Of a stretch of DNA of 50,440 nt, positions 34,505-43,595 are shown in pieces. Within the stretch, counting starts at the first letter, position 1; every line of letters starts with the position of its first letter. The notes beneath the pieces were generated by a model. That model had not been told where the DNA came from, made no database searches, and saw only the letters and a program-made list of their open reading frames with translations. The stretch covers positions 1-50,440 of the forward strand of contig JASHOC010000009.1 in the NCBI GenBank assembly GCA_030041305.1, read 5' to 3'. Origin of the DNA: Acidobacteriaceae bacterium. Lineage in GTDB: Bacteria > Acidobacteriota > Terriglobia > Terriglobales > Acidobacteriaceae. The position numbers and the translations under genes are program-made.

Positions 34505-37500
34505 CAGGAGCCGTTGCGGACCATAATGGCGCCGCAGGTGGGGCAGCTGGGCGCGTCGCCCATCTCGTACATGGTGCGCATGGCGTCGGCCGCGTGATAC
34601 ACGCCGCGGTCCCGCAGCGTGGGGCCATGGGTGGTCGTGGCGCTGGCTCCCGGCGATTTCCAAGACTGCGATTCGGGAGCGATGCCTCCGCCGCTGCCCA
34701 GTCCCGCTCTGCCGGCGCTCGCGGCGCCCGAGACCTTGCCCCCCAGGTTGGTCCCGCCGCTTGCCGCGCGATCGCCGGCGTTCACCTGGTTGAGGCGCTT
34801 GGCCACTTCCTCAGCCAAGCGCGCCAGTTGCCGCTGCGACGAAACGGGCTCTTCGTCACTCTCCGATTCCGCGAGCAGTGTGGGGGACGCGGGCAATTGC
34901 GGGACCTGCGGCGCAAGACCCGCAAAGAGCGTCAACTGCTCGCCCGAGAGAAAGCGCAAATTGAGCCAGCGGAAGATATAGTCCATCAGGCTCTTGGCGT
35001 AGCCGATCTGCTCATTGCCTGTCCAGCCCGACGGCTCAAAGCGGGTGTGTGCAAATTTCTCGCACAGCACTCTGAGTTGAACGCCATGCTGCAGGGCCAG
35101 CGAGACCGAGGTGGCGAAGGCGTCCATCAGTCCGGAGACGGTAGAACCTTCCTTGGCCATCTTGATGAAAAGTTCGCCGGGCTGGCCGCTGGGATAGAGG
35201 CCGACCGTGATGTATCCCTCGTGCCCCGCGATCGAAAACTTATGAGTGATCGAGGCGCGCTCCTCAGGCAAACGATGGCGCACCGCGCGCGGGGGGCCAT
35301 TGAGGTCCTGCGGCTCTTCGGCGGGGATGGCCGGCGCAGGCGTGGCCGTGAGCACAGGAATGTCGGCGGCTTTGGCGATCTCCTCGAGCGCGTTCTGGAA
35401 GGCTTGCGCCGCAGCTACCATCTGCTTGGCCGGGACTTCAACTTTCTCGCCGCTTTTGGCTTCGAGAGCTTTCAGATCGGCATCCGCAGGCGCCTGCGCG
35501 GCGGCCAGATGCGCGAGCACACGAGCGCCCGCCTGATCGAGCGCCGAAGGTTCCTTCTTGCCGCCGGCCGTCGCGTTCAGGCTCGTGTTCAATGGCTGCG
35601 TGCCTTTGGAGCCGTCGCGATAAATGGCGATCGCCTTAATGCCCTGGCGCCAGCCTTCGGCGTAGGCTTCCGCAATCTCGTCAACGCTGGCCTCATGGGG
35701 CAGATTCACGGTTTTCGAGATGGCTCCGGAAAGGAACGGCTGCGCCGCGGCCATCATCTTGATGTGGCCCGTGTAATAAATCGAGCGCGTCCCCTTTGCC
35801 GGCTTAAAGCTGCAGTCGAAGACGGCCAGGTGCTCCGGCTTGACGCCCGGCGCGCCTTCGATGGTTCCCGTAGCGTCGATGTAGCTGACAATCGCGTTCA
35901 CTTCATCGGAGGAGTAGCCCAATTTGAAAAGCGCGGCGGGAACGGTATTGTTGACGATCTTGATCATGCCGCCGCCCACCAGCTTCTTGTACTTCACCAG
36001 CGCCAAATCGGGCTCAATGCCGGTGGTGTCGCAATCCATCATAAAGCCGATGGTCCCCGTCGGCGCCAGCACCGTGGTCTGCGAGTTGCGATACCCGTGG
36101 CGCTCGCCGTAAAAGAGCGCCATATCCCACGAGTCGCGACTGGCTTCGATGAGTGCGTCCAGCTGTGACACCGTGAACGGCTCTCCGCTGTGGCGCGACT
36201 TGCCAATATTGTTCACCTCGGCCCGATGCATGCGGACCACATCGAGAAACGGTTCGCGATTGACGTAAAAGCCGGGGCAGGCGCCGCCCCGGCGCGCGGA
36301 GTCGCCTGCGGTCTGCGCGGTCAGCGGCGTGGCGGAGCCCAACGGTCGGCATTGCGCGGCGATGATTGCCGATTGGAGGTAGGCTTGCCCGGTCATGATC
36401 GCCGTCATCGCCGCGGCCAGGTCGCGGCCGGCCGCCGAGTCATAGGGCAAGCCGAACGACATCAGCAGCGCGCCCAGGTTCGCGTAGCCCAGACCCAGCG
36501 GCCGGTAGTCGTGCGAGTTGCGCGCAATCGACTCCGTCGGATAACCGGAGTTATCCACCAGGATCTCCATCGCCGTGATCATCACCGAAATGGCGTGGCG
36601 ATAGGCGGGAATGTCGAATGTCCCCGCCGGCGTAACGAACTTGAGCAGGTTAAAGCTGGCCAGGTTGCACGCCGAATTATCCAGGAACATGTATTCCGAG
36701 CAGGGATTCGAGGCGTTGATCCGCGCCGTATTCTTGCTCGTGTGCCACCGGTTGATGGTCGTGTCGAACTGCATGCCGGGGTCGCCGCAAAGCCACGTCG
36801 CTTCGGCGATCTTGTGCATGATCTCGCGGGCCTTGTAAGTCTTGATCGGCTGATGGCCCCGCACTGTATGCGTAGTGAAGTCGCCGTCCGACTCATAGGC
36901 GCGCATGAACTCGTCCGAAACGCGGACGGAATTATTCGCATTCTGGAAAAAGATCGACGAGTAAGCCTCTGAATCCGGCCCCGAGCCATCGTAGCCGGCG
37001 CGGATCAGTGTGAAAGCCTTGGCTTCTTCCTTGGCCTTGCACTCGATGAACTCCACGATGTCGGGGTGGTCGACGTTGAGGATCACCATCTTCGCGGCGC
37101 GCCGCGTTTTGCCGCCGGACTTGATCACACCCGCAAACGCGTCAAAGCCGCGCATAAAGCTCAGCGGGCCGGAGGCCTGGCCGCCGCCTGACAAGTGCTC
37201 CATCGATCCGCGAATCGAGGAGAGATTGGTCCCCGTGCCCGACCCCCACTTAAACAGCATCCCCTCGGTTTTCGCCAGGGTGAGGATGGAATCGAGCGAG
37301 TCGTCCACGGCGTTGATGAAACACGCCGAGCACTGCGGATTGCGATAACCCGTGGCCGAGTATTTGACCCCGCCTGTGGCCGCGTCCCAGTGCCAATTCA
37401 AGCCATCGGCCTCCGGTTCCAGCCGGTCGCAGCCTACGTTGAACCACACTGGAGAATTGAAAGCGGCCCTTTGGGTGAGAAGCATCGCCGCCAGCTCGTC

Positions 37501-37875
37501 GTGGAAGATCTGGGCGTCGGTAATCGACGCAAAGTATCCGCCGGCGATGCCCCAATCCCGCACCGTCTCCGCCACCCGCCCTACCAGCTGCCGAACGCCG
37601 GTTTCGCGCTCCGGTGTGCCCAACCGGCCGTGGAGGTACTTCGAGGCCACAATATTGGTCGCGGTCATCGACCAGTCGGCGGGAACCTCGACGTTCTTCT
37701 GCTCGAAGATGGTGTTGCCCTTGGTGTCGGTGATGGCGGCAGTGCGCCGCTCCCACTGGAGCTCGTCGTAAGGAGAAACACCCTCCCTTGAGAAGCGGCG
37801 GGTAAAGATCAGCCCGCCGGGAGCATGCATCCCGTGAAATGCGGTGGTAGAAGCTTGAAAATGGGTCTCGCTCAT
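34462..37875 (-). CDS. nrdJ: Vitamin B12-dependent ribonucleotide reductase (class II)
   Basis: A 1137-aa class II reductase that makes deoxyribonucleotides with adenosylcobalamin and no oxygen. RNPQCSACF (first redox Cys near residue 182), NPCSEY (radical Cys near 392) and CNLASFNL (second redox Cys near 403) are all present, as is APTGTIGFMMDCDTTGIEPD. A charged linker (about 800-890) leads to the TSCPD-like domain (ITHKFSIAGHEGYITVGLY) and a zinc ribbon CPTC...CYRCMSC at the very end that re-reduces the active site. MSETHF at 37875 is chosen because AGAGGA precedes it; the frame extends to 38073 with unrelated sequence. Confidence 0.95.
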   Translation of the reverse strand: MSETHFQASTTAFHGMHAPGGLIFTRRFSREGVSPYDELQWERRTAAITDTKGNTIFEQKNVEVPADWSMTATNIVASKYLHGRLGTPERETGVRQLVGRVAETVRDWGIAGGYFASITDAQIFHDELAAMLLTQRAAFNSPVWFNVGCDRLEPEADGLNWHWDAATGGVKYSATGYRNPQCSACFINAVDDSLDSILTLAKTEGMLFKWGSGTGTNLSSIRGSMEHLSGGGQASGPLSFMRGFDAFAGVIKSGGKTRRAAKMVILNVDHPDIVEFIECKAKEEAKAFTLIRAGYDGSGPDSEAYSSIFFQNANNSVRVSDEFMRAYESDGDFTTHTVRGHQPIKTYKAREIMHKIAEATWLCGDPGMQFDTTINRWHTSKNTARINASNPCSEYMFLDNSACNLASFNLLKFVTPAGTFDIPAYRHAISVMITAMEILVDNSGYPTESIARNSHDYRPLGLGYANLGALLMSFGLPYDSAAGRDLAAAMTAIMTGQAYLQSAIIAAQCRPLGSATPLTAQTAGDSARRGGACPGFYVNREPFLDVVRMHRAEVNNIGKSRHSGEPFTVSQLDALIEASRDSWDMALFYGERHGYRNSQTTVLAPTGTIGFMMDCDTTGIEPDLALVKYKKLVGGGMIKIVNNTVPAALFKLGYSSDEVNAIVSYIDATGTIEGAPGVKPEHLAVFDCSFKPAKGTRSIYYTGHIKMMAAAQPFLSGAISKTVNLPHEASVDEIAEAYAEGWRQGIKAIAIYRDGSKGTQPLNTSLNATAGGKKEPSALDQAGARVLAHLAAAQAPADADLKALEAKSGEKVEVPAKQMVAAAQAFQNALEEIAKAADIPVLTATPAPAIPAEEPQDLNGPPRAVRHRLPEERASITHKFSIAGHEGYITVGLYPSGQPGELFIKMAKEGSTVSGLMDAFATSVSLALQHGVQLRVLCEKFAHTRFEPSGWTGNEQIGYAKSLMDYIFRWLNLRFLSGEQLTLFAGLAPQVPQLPASPTLLAESESDEEPVSSQRQLARLAEEVAKRLNQVNAGDRAASGGTNLGGKVSGAASAGRAGLGSGGGIAPESQSWKSPGASATTTHGPTLRDRGVYHAADAMRTMYEMGDAPSCPTCGAIMVRNGSCYRCMSCGSTSGCS

Positions 37876-38219
37876 GGAATCCTCTCGATCGGCAAATTCA
37901 ATAAAATCGCCTTCCGCGCGGCGCGTGACGGCCGGGCAGTAGGGCGTGTCGCGTCGAACAACGTACGGGAACTGGGATCGTAAAATGCCGCGAATCGATG
38001 AACCTTCAGCGGCTCTTCGGCGTGTCCTCGCGCCGGTCATTCCTAACAGTCCGTAAAGCAGTTTCCAGGTCAATTGCCGTCTCCAACCACCCCCATTAGA
38101 CCTCGCCCTCGGGGTAAAGCCCCTCCGGAAGCGGTTGTTGCAGGTCTCGCCCGTGTGAAACTGCTGTTAAAGCCGCAGATGAAAAAATACCGCTGTCTGT
38201 TGTAGATGTCAACACCCTA

Positions 38220-38235
38220 CCCCCATATATTGTAT
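38220..38235 (-). promoter_or_regulatory. Possible single NrdR box and -10 region
   Basis: On the minus strand ATACAATATATGGGGG matches 12 of 16 positions of the NrdR consensus ACACWATATMTWGTGT and also contains TACAAT as a -10. NrdR sites normally occur in pairs about 31 bp apart, and a second good site is not seen, so this is weak. Confidence 0.25.
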
Positions 38236-38383
38236 TTTCATGCCGCTTCCAGCGCCTAATTCGGGAATTGCAGACTTTTTCCTGTGGAAAGCGGGGACGG
38301 GACGAGCAAGGGCGCGGGATGGCGAATGCCCGAGCGGTCGGAAAGCCCTCCAAGAACGGTCAAACGCAGCCACGCTGTAAGGC

Positions 38384-38500
38384 TATAGCGGTTCTCCAAT
38401 TGGTGTAGAGCAGAACCTCGAACGTTGAGTGGCGTTTTTCCCAAGAAAACGCCACCCGGCACGCCCCTCAAAACTTCACGGGAATTGGAGAACCGCCGTA
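38384..38500. repeat. 117-bp MITE, copy 2
   Basis: Identical to 33923-34039 by reading, same orientation, with the same 18-bp terminal inverted repeats, central hairpin and TA ends. Flanking bases outside CTA...TAG differ between the two sites, so the element boundaries are well defined. Confidence 0.85.
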
Positions 38501-38589
38501 GACCGGCTTGCACGCGGGTTCAAGGCGCGGAACGGCTCGGATGTGTGGAGAAACGGTCAGGAATCCGTGCCGCAGTTCCGCGAACCTAC

Positions 38590-39654
38590 TTACTCCGCGT
38601 CCAGAAAGGCGCGCACCGCCGGATTCAGCGTGGCGGCTTCGCAACCTGTGGCCACATGACCGCAATCCCCTTGGAGCACCAAGGTCCGCGCCCCCAACAG
38701 CCGCGCAAAGTCGAGCGCCGGTCCGGGATTCACCATCTGGTCTTGCGCAGAAGAGACGACGAGCACCTTCGCTCTCACGCGCCTTGCCGCGTCTTCTATG
38801 CTGCCTCCGTGCGCCACGTCGAGATGCACGACGGCCTCGAGCTGCGCCAGCCAGTCGTTGGCGTCGAAGGGCAGAATGCCCTGGGCGCGCCACTTCGCGT
38901 ACTCTTCGCCGAATTCCGCCGGCGCATGGGTGCGCGCAAAGTTGGCCGGGGTGGATAGGTTCAATTGCCAGATCAGCTCGGCCACGGGCGCCGGCGGAGG
39001 CTGTGTGTAGCGGCCTTCTTTCCATCCCGGATCGGAGCGGACGGCATCCATATCGGCGCGGTAGAGCAGCAGGTCGCGGCTATTGGGCCGCGGCGAGCCC
39101 ACGATCGGGATCGCCTCATCCATGATGCTCGGGTAATCCACCATCCATTCGAAGGTCTGGATGCCGCCCATCGAAATCCCCATCACGGCGTGGAGGTGGG
39201 TGAGATGGAAGGTCTCGGTGACCAGGTGATATTCGGAATTCACCATATCCTGGATGGTGAAGGCAGGGAAGTCGGGACCCTGCTGCGTGGTGGAGTTGGA
39301 AGGCGAAGACGAGACGCCATCGCCCAGCGCATCCACGGCGATCACGAAGTATTTTGAGGGATCGACCAGCCCGTTGGGGCCGATGGAGTCGGCCAGGTTG
39401 GCGCTTGTGCCGGAAAACCAGGTCGGAAAGAGCACTGCGTTCGAGCGCTGGGCGTTGAGTTTGCCCCATGTCCGATAGCCGAGTCGGCAATTTTCGATTT
39501 CCTGTCCGCTGACAAGCTTGCAGGCGCCCAACGCGGCGAACTGCTGGCGCCCATCGGGCAGCGGCTGCGGCGCCTGGCCGGCGCTTCGAGGTGCAGTCGC
39601 CGCAGCCCACATCACAAGGGTCGTAACTACGAACAAAAATCCTGGTCTTTTCAT
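38590..39654 (-). CDS. Exported MetX-like alpha/beta hydrolase
   Basis: A 354-aa protein of the homoserine O-acetyltransferase-like branch of alpha/beta hydrolases, but with a signal peptide (residues 1-27, ending SAGQ). Family motifs: LGYRTWGKLN, VLFPTWFSGTSAN, nucleophile elbow GISMGGIQTFEW, an Asp in SSAQDQMV and the His in GDCGHVATG. Cytosolic MetX acetylates homoserine; an exported member more likely hydrolyses or transfers acyl groups on another substrate. Met 39654 begins the signal peptide; Met 39660 and 39672 are alternatives. It stands alone between nrdJ and the lpt-rpoN operon. Confidence 0.82.
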   Translation of the reverse strand: MKRPGFLFVVTTLVMWAAATAPRSAGQAPQPLPDGRQQFAALGACKLVSGQEIENCRLGYRTWGKLNAQRSNAVLFPTWFSGTSANLADSIGPNGLVDPSKYFVIAVDALGDGVSSSPSNSTTQQGPDFPAFTIQDMVNSEYHLVTETFHLTHLHAVMGISMGGIQTFEWMVDYPSIMDEAIPIVGSPRPNSRDLLLYRADMDAVRSDPGWKEGRYTQPPPAPVAELIWQLNLSTPANFARTHAPAEFGEEYAKWRAQGILPFDANDWLAQLEAVVHLDVAHGGSIEDAARRVRAKVLVVSSAQDQMVNPGPALDFARLLGARTLVLQGDCGHVATGCEAATLNPAVRAFLDAE

Positions 39655-40337
39655 ACGCATGAGAGTGTACACGCCGCATGCGCCGACGGACGGCGTCGAG
39701 CTCCTTTACGTTGCGGAGGATCTAGTCGCTCTAATCGGAAATTGAGATGGACCCGCAGGGCAATGGCATGAACAGGGCGTCGTCGTTTGGCGTTGCCCTC
39801 TTCGCGCTCTTCACGCGCGCCGGACACCCGCTGTCAACCCCTTACGAAAGTGTTCTCCATCGTTTCAAAGCACTTCTACCCCGAATTCGCTTACCGGCCA
39901 TTCCACCGTTCTCCGCTACGCTGAAAGCGTCATAGGAGAAAACCATGGAATCCCGCTGCCGCTGCGCTCGCATCAATAGCGCGCGCGTCGCCTTGCCCGC
40001 CCTCAACGTCCGCGACCTCTGTTTCCGGCGCCAGCAGCGCAAGCGCCAAGCGCGGCTCAAGCCAGTCTCTCCCGAAGCCAGTCAACATCCGGCCTGTTTT
40101 CAAACACTTACGCACAAATGGGAAGATAAGCAACCTATTTTCAGACACTTACGCAAATCGTCCATATCGAGCCTTTTATTTTCAAACACTTGCATACCTC
40201 GCGCGCGGCTGCGCCCACTCCAATCCCGCATCTTTTACCAGCCCACGCCTCAAGCTCCCCGGCCGCCACGAACCGCCTGGCCGGATGACCCCTGGTCGCA
40301 TCAAGCCGCTAACTCCGGGCGTCTAATATCAATAGCA
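39655..40337. other. Leader region of the lpt-rpoN operon
   Basis: About 680 bp between divergent genes. It holds three 20-bp direct repeats (40095-40196). An AGGAG-like ribosome binding site with ATG 39945 opens a frame that is continuous with the gene at 40338, but its 131 codons are Arg/Cys-rich, include the repeats and look non-coding. Confidence 0.45.
40095..40196 (+). repeat. Three 20-bp direct repeats at 41-bp period
   Basis: TGTTTTCAAACACTTACGCA (40095-40114), TATTTTCAGACACTTACGCA (40136-40155) and TATTTTCAAACACTTGCATA (40177-40196) are separated by unrelated 21-bp spacers, giving an exact 41-bp period. They lie 140-240 bp upstream of the first gene of the operon. Regular phasing near four helical turns suggests protein binding sites on one face of the DNA. 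Confidence 0.75.
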
Positions 40338-41009
40338 ATGTCGGACACGCTGTATCTGAGTCTCTGGTATCCCAACCTGCGTTTGGCGGCCCTCCCGGAC
40401 AAGCTGACGGCGGTGCTGGGCGCCTTTGCCGCGCACGGCGGCGAGCGCTACGTCTATGCAGCTACGGTATGGCCGATGAGCTGGAGCGAGGCGCCGGTTT
40501 TCCAGCGGGTATGGGGACGTGCGACCACTGGACTTGAGCCACGCCAGGCCGTGGCAGAGGCTGTCGAGTTATTGCACGACGACTACGCTTACGAGTTTCA
40601 GATTGGCTGGAGCCTATGGGAACTCGAAGACGAGCCCGCGCTTTCTTCGACTCGCCAGCCCGGCGGCGGAGCTTCCCGGGACGAGAGCGACGCCGCACGG
40701 CTCGACCCGCGTTGGGTGCGCACCCCGCGATTCGTTCGGGTCACAGGCTTCGGCCCGCTCTTCGACGAGGGCGCCTACGAGCAGGAGGGACACGTCCGGA
40801 TTGATTTCGGCGCCGACGCGCCATTTCTCGACGAAGAGGCCGAGCTTGACGCCACGGGCGCGCGCCATATCGAGGAAAACGTGCGCCAGCTTGTCGCGCT
40901 CGCCCAGGCCGTGGAGAAGGACTCGAGTGCAACGGCCCGCCTTTTGTGGAGCGAATTGGGCGAGAGCCTGGCTCAGCGGCTGGCTGCGCGTCTGGGAATG
41001 CGAAACTGA
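40338..41009 (+). CDS. Conserved hypothetical protein, first in the lpt-rpoN operon
   Basis: A 223-aa protein starting MSDTLYLSLWYPNLRLAALP. It appears soluble, with GGERYVYAATVWPMSWSEAP, EAVELLHDDYAYEFQIGW and WSLWELED in the first half, an acidic linker, and a helical C-terminus (IEENVRQLVALAQAVEKD). I do not recognise a named family. It ends 2 bp before the LptC/LptA-like gene, so the two are co-translated. Start chosen at the first Met after the leader; the open frame continues upstream to 39945. Confidence 0.7.
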   Translation: MSDTLYLSLWYPNLRLAALPDKLTAVLGAFAAHGGERYVYAATVWPMSWSEAPVFQRVWGRATTGLEPRQAVAEAVELLHDDYAYEFQIGWSLWELEDEPALSSTRQPGGGASRDESDAARLDPRWVRTPRFVRVTGFGPLFDEGAYEQEGHVRIDFGADAPFLDEEAELDATGARHIEENVRQLVALAQAVEKDSSATARLLWSELGESLAQRLAARLGMRN

Positions 41010-41011
41010 CC

Positions 41012-43561
41012 ATGCGCGTCACCATCGAGCGAATTCGCACCATGGTCTTTGCGGCGGGAATTTTGCTGGTGGCCGCTTTGGGCGTGTTTCTGGTCATCGA
41101 CCGGTGGCGGACGCCCTTCAATCGCCACGACATTCCCAAGCGTCTGGGAGCGGATATCCAGGAAGAAGCCAACGGTGTGACCTATACACAGGCTCGCGCC
41201 GGTCATACGCTGTTCAAGATTCACGCTTCGCGGGTAATTCAGCTTCGCAACGACCAGGCGCGCCTGCACGACGTCCAGATCGAGCTTTATAGCGCCGACG
41301 GAACTAGCGTCGACCACATCGCTGGAAGCGAGTTCGACTATGACCAAAAGACAGGGACGGCCACCGCGTCGGGGCCTGTGGAGATCGCCATCATGCGTCC
41401 CCAAGAAGCGCCGGGGGCGACGCCGAAATCCGCCCGGGCGGTAAAACCGGCCGCTCCCGAAAATGTGGCGGGCGCGCAGGCGGCAAAACGCGAAATTCAC
41501 GTTGAGACGAGCGGGGTGGTTTTCCAACAGAAAACCGGCGTGTTGACCACCGCCCAGCACGTGAATTTTTCCACCGCAGAGGCCTCGGGCAGCGCCGTCG
41601 GCGCCACCTACGACTCGCAAAATGGCTTCCTCGTGCTCGACCGCGCCGTCGAGCTGACCACGCGGCGGGGCAATAGTCTCGTGCAGATTCACGCCGCTCA
41701 CGCCGAGTTCGAGCGCGATACGCAAATGTGCAGCCTGCGCGCCGCCACGGCCGATTACCGCGGCGGGCAAGCCAACGCCGCCCAGGCCACAATTCTCTTC
41801 CGCGACGATGGCTCCATGGCGAGCCTCGATGCGACAGGGGGTCTGACGATCGTAACGGCGACTGGCGGTCACTTGGCCGCGCCCACAGGCTCGATGCAAT
41901 TCGACTTCAAAAACGAGCCGCAGCACGGAAATCTCGAAGGCGGAGTGATCTTGCAGTCGGTCGGCGAGGGACGCACCATGGAGGGAAGCGCCCCGTCGGC
42001 GGTTCTGGGGTTTAGTTCCCAGGGCGAACTGCGCCATGCGCATTTGGAGCGCGGAGTGGAGATGCAAAGCGAATCCGAGCCGTCATCTGGATCGAATGCC
42101 CAAGCCCCTCCTGCGCGCGTGGTGCGCACTTGGCGCTCGCTGGTGGCCGATGTCGATTTCCGCGATGCCGGCCAAGGTAAGGTTGAGCCGGCCAAGATTC
42201 ACGGCTCGGGAGGAGTTGTGGTCACCAGCGAGATTACGCGTGATGGGGCGCCCCCCGCTCCCTCGCGCTTAGCCGCAGACGAAGTGACGGGCGAATTTGG
42301 CCCCGCGTCCGCAATGAAATCGCTTACTGGAACCGGTCACGCAAGCATTGAGGACACGACGCAAACCGGTGACCGGCAGACCGCGACCGGCGACCGCCTG
42401 CAGGCGTATTTTGCTGCACCTAACGTGGCAGCCGGCGCGGCTCCGCCCGCAGCCAACCCCCGCCCAGACTCTGCCGGGCAGGCAGAGCGCAGCGCAACCG
42501 CCCCGGCCAAGCCGGCAGAGGTCCAATCCGCCGTCCTCGAAGGCCACGTGGTCCTCGTGGACCGGCCAGCCACAAGGCCTGGCGCCGAGCCGCAACCGCC
42601 CCTCCGCGCCACTGCGGGCCGCGCCGTGTTTGAAAGCGCCGGACAGTGGGTGCGCCTCACCATAAATCCCCGCATCGACGACGGCGGTATAGGGTTGACT
42701 GCGGAACGAGTCGATGTTTCGCGCCAATCCGGACAAGGCTTCGCCTACGAGAACGTGAAAGCGACCTGGATGGGCGAAGCTCCCGGCACACCCAACGCTT
42801 CAACCGGAAATACCAGCGCGCCGGTGATCGCCTTGGGAAGCAAGGGCCCGGCCCACGTCATCGCTTCCGAGGCGCAATTGAATCAGAATTCCGGCGAGGC
42901 CACTTTCCGCGGGCACGCCCGCCTTTGGCAGCAGGTAAACTCCGTCTCCGCGCCGCTGCTTGTCATCGACCGTCAGAAGCAAACGCTCGTCGCCCGCAGT
43001 TCGAACCCCGCCGAGCCGGTCCGCGCCGTGCTCGTGTGCGCCTCCGGCCCGCAGGCGAAGAACCCGCCCAGCGAACAGGCTGCCGTTCGACCGGCCGCAC
43101 CACCGGCCGGACCCTCCGTGATTCGCGTCCGCGGCGGCGACCTCTGGTATTCCGGCGTCGAGCGCAAAGCAGTCATGCATGCCGGTTCTCTGGGAACTGT
43201 GATCGCCGATTCCGCCGGGGTGCAGTCGGTCTCGAACCAGGTGGAACTGTTTCTCCAATCCGGCTCCCCCTCCCAGGCCGCCGGCAGCGCCGCCGCGCCC
43301 TCCCAGGTGGAGCGCATGACCGCTACCGGCCACGTGGTCCTCACTTCGCAAGGCCGGCGCGGGACCGGCGAAGAACTGGCCTACGCCAGCCGGACCGGCG
43401 AGTACGTGCTCACGGGCACACCTTCTGTCCCGCCCCGTATCACGGATCCCGAGCGGGGAACAGTGTCCGGCGCGGCTTTGATTTTCCATAGCCGCGATGA
43501 TAGCGTCAGTATCGAAGGCCGCGGCCAGGAGACAACCACGGAGACTACTGCGCCAAACTAA
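41012..43561 (+). CDS. LptC/LptA (OstA)-like lipopolysaccharide transport protein, fused
   Basis: An 849-aa protein anchored by one N-terminal helix (about 12-30, VFAAGILLVAALGVFLVI). Residues about 40-115 are LptC-like (GVTYTQARAGHTLFKIHASR, LHDVQIELYSADG). Several OstA/LptA-like beta-jellyroll repeats follow (about 145-300, 500-590, 600-675 and 700-840), for example VIASEAQLNQNSGEATFRGH and VERMTATGHVVLTSQGRRG, joined by Ala/Pro-rich linkers. It probably supplies the periplasmic bridge that carries LPS or a similar lipid from the inner membrane. The gene directly precedes lptB. Normal LptC and LptA are about 190 aa each, so this is a large fused form. Confidence 0.85.
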   Translation: MRVTIERIRTMVFAAGILLVAALGVFLVIDRWRTPFNRHDIPKRLGADIQEEANGVTYTQARAGHTLFKIHASRVIQLRNDQARLHDVQIELYSADGTSVDHIAGSEFDYDQKTGTATASGPVEIAIMRPQEAPGATPKSARAVKPAAPENVAGAQAAKREIHVETSGVVFQQKTGVLTTAQHVNFSTAEASGSAVGATYDSQNGFLVLDRAVELTTRRGNSLVQIHAAHAEFERDTQMCSLRAATADYRGGQANAAQATILFRDDGSMASLDATGGLTIVTATGGHLAAPTGSMQFDFKNEPQHGNLEGGVILQSVGEGRTMEGSAPSAVLGFSSQGELRHAHLERGVEMQSESEPSSGSNAQAPPARVVRTWRSLVADVDFRDAGQGKVEPAKIHGSGGVVVTSEITRDGAPPAPSRLAADEVTGEFGPASAMKSLTGTGHASIEDTTQTGDRQTATGDRLQAYFAAPNVAAGAAPPAANPRPDSAGQAERSATAPAKPAEVQSAVLEGHVVLVDRPATRPGAEPQPPLRATAGRAVFESAGQWVRLTINPRIDDGGIGLTAERVDVSRQSGQGFAYENVKATWMGEAPGTPNASTGNTSAPVIALGSKGPAHVIASEAQLNQNSGEATFRGHARLWQQVNSVSAPLLVIDRQKQTLVARSSNPAEPVRAVLVCASGPQAKNPPSEQAAVRPAAPPAGPSVIRVRGGDLWYSGVERKAVMHAGSLGTVIADSAGVQSVSNQVELFLQSGSPSQAAGSAAAPSQVERMTATGHVVLTSQGRRGTGEELAYASRTGEYVLTGTPSVPPRITDPERGTVSGAALIFHSRDDSVSIEGRGQETTTETTAPN

Positions 43562-43595
43562 GGCCCTAATTGCGGCAAGAAAGTTTACGACCTGA

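Larger units (their letters stand above)
37876..38589. other. Upstream region of nrdJ with MITE copy 2
   Basis: About 710 bp between nrdJ and the MetX-like gene, both on the minus strand. It holds the nrdJ leader, an NrdR-like box (38220-38235), and the MITE at 38384-38500. No coding region is convincing. Confidence 0.5.

Noticed and set aside
34594..36168. A 524-codon open frame antisense to nrdJ
   Set aside because: Arg/Gly-rich composition with no domain; the opposite strand is a clear class II reductase.
38125..38160. GAGACCTGC resembling the end of a cobalamin riboswitch before nrdJ
   Set aside because: Only nine bases match the B12 box; the other conserved riboswitch segments (GCCACTG, CCGCAACTG) are missing. 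A covariance search with RF00174 would settle it.
40095..40196. Mini CRISPR array
   Set aside because: Three 20-bp units with 21-bp spacers are too short for CRISPR, and no cas gene is nearby.
39945..40337. N-terminal extension of the first gene in the lpt-rpoN operon
   Set aside because: The frame is open and has a ribosome-binding-like sequence, but the translation is Arg/Cys-rich without structure and runs through the direct repeats.
40973..42067. A 364-codon open frame antisense to the LptC/LptA-like gene
   Set aside because: Shadow frame produced by high GC in the real gene; no recognisable motif.
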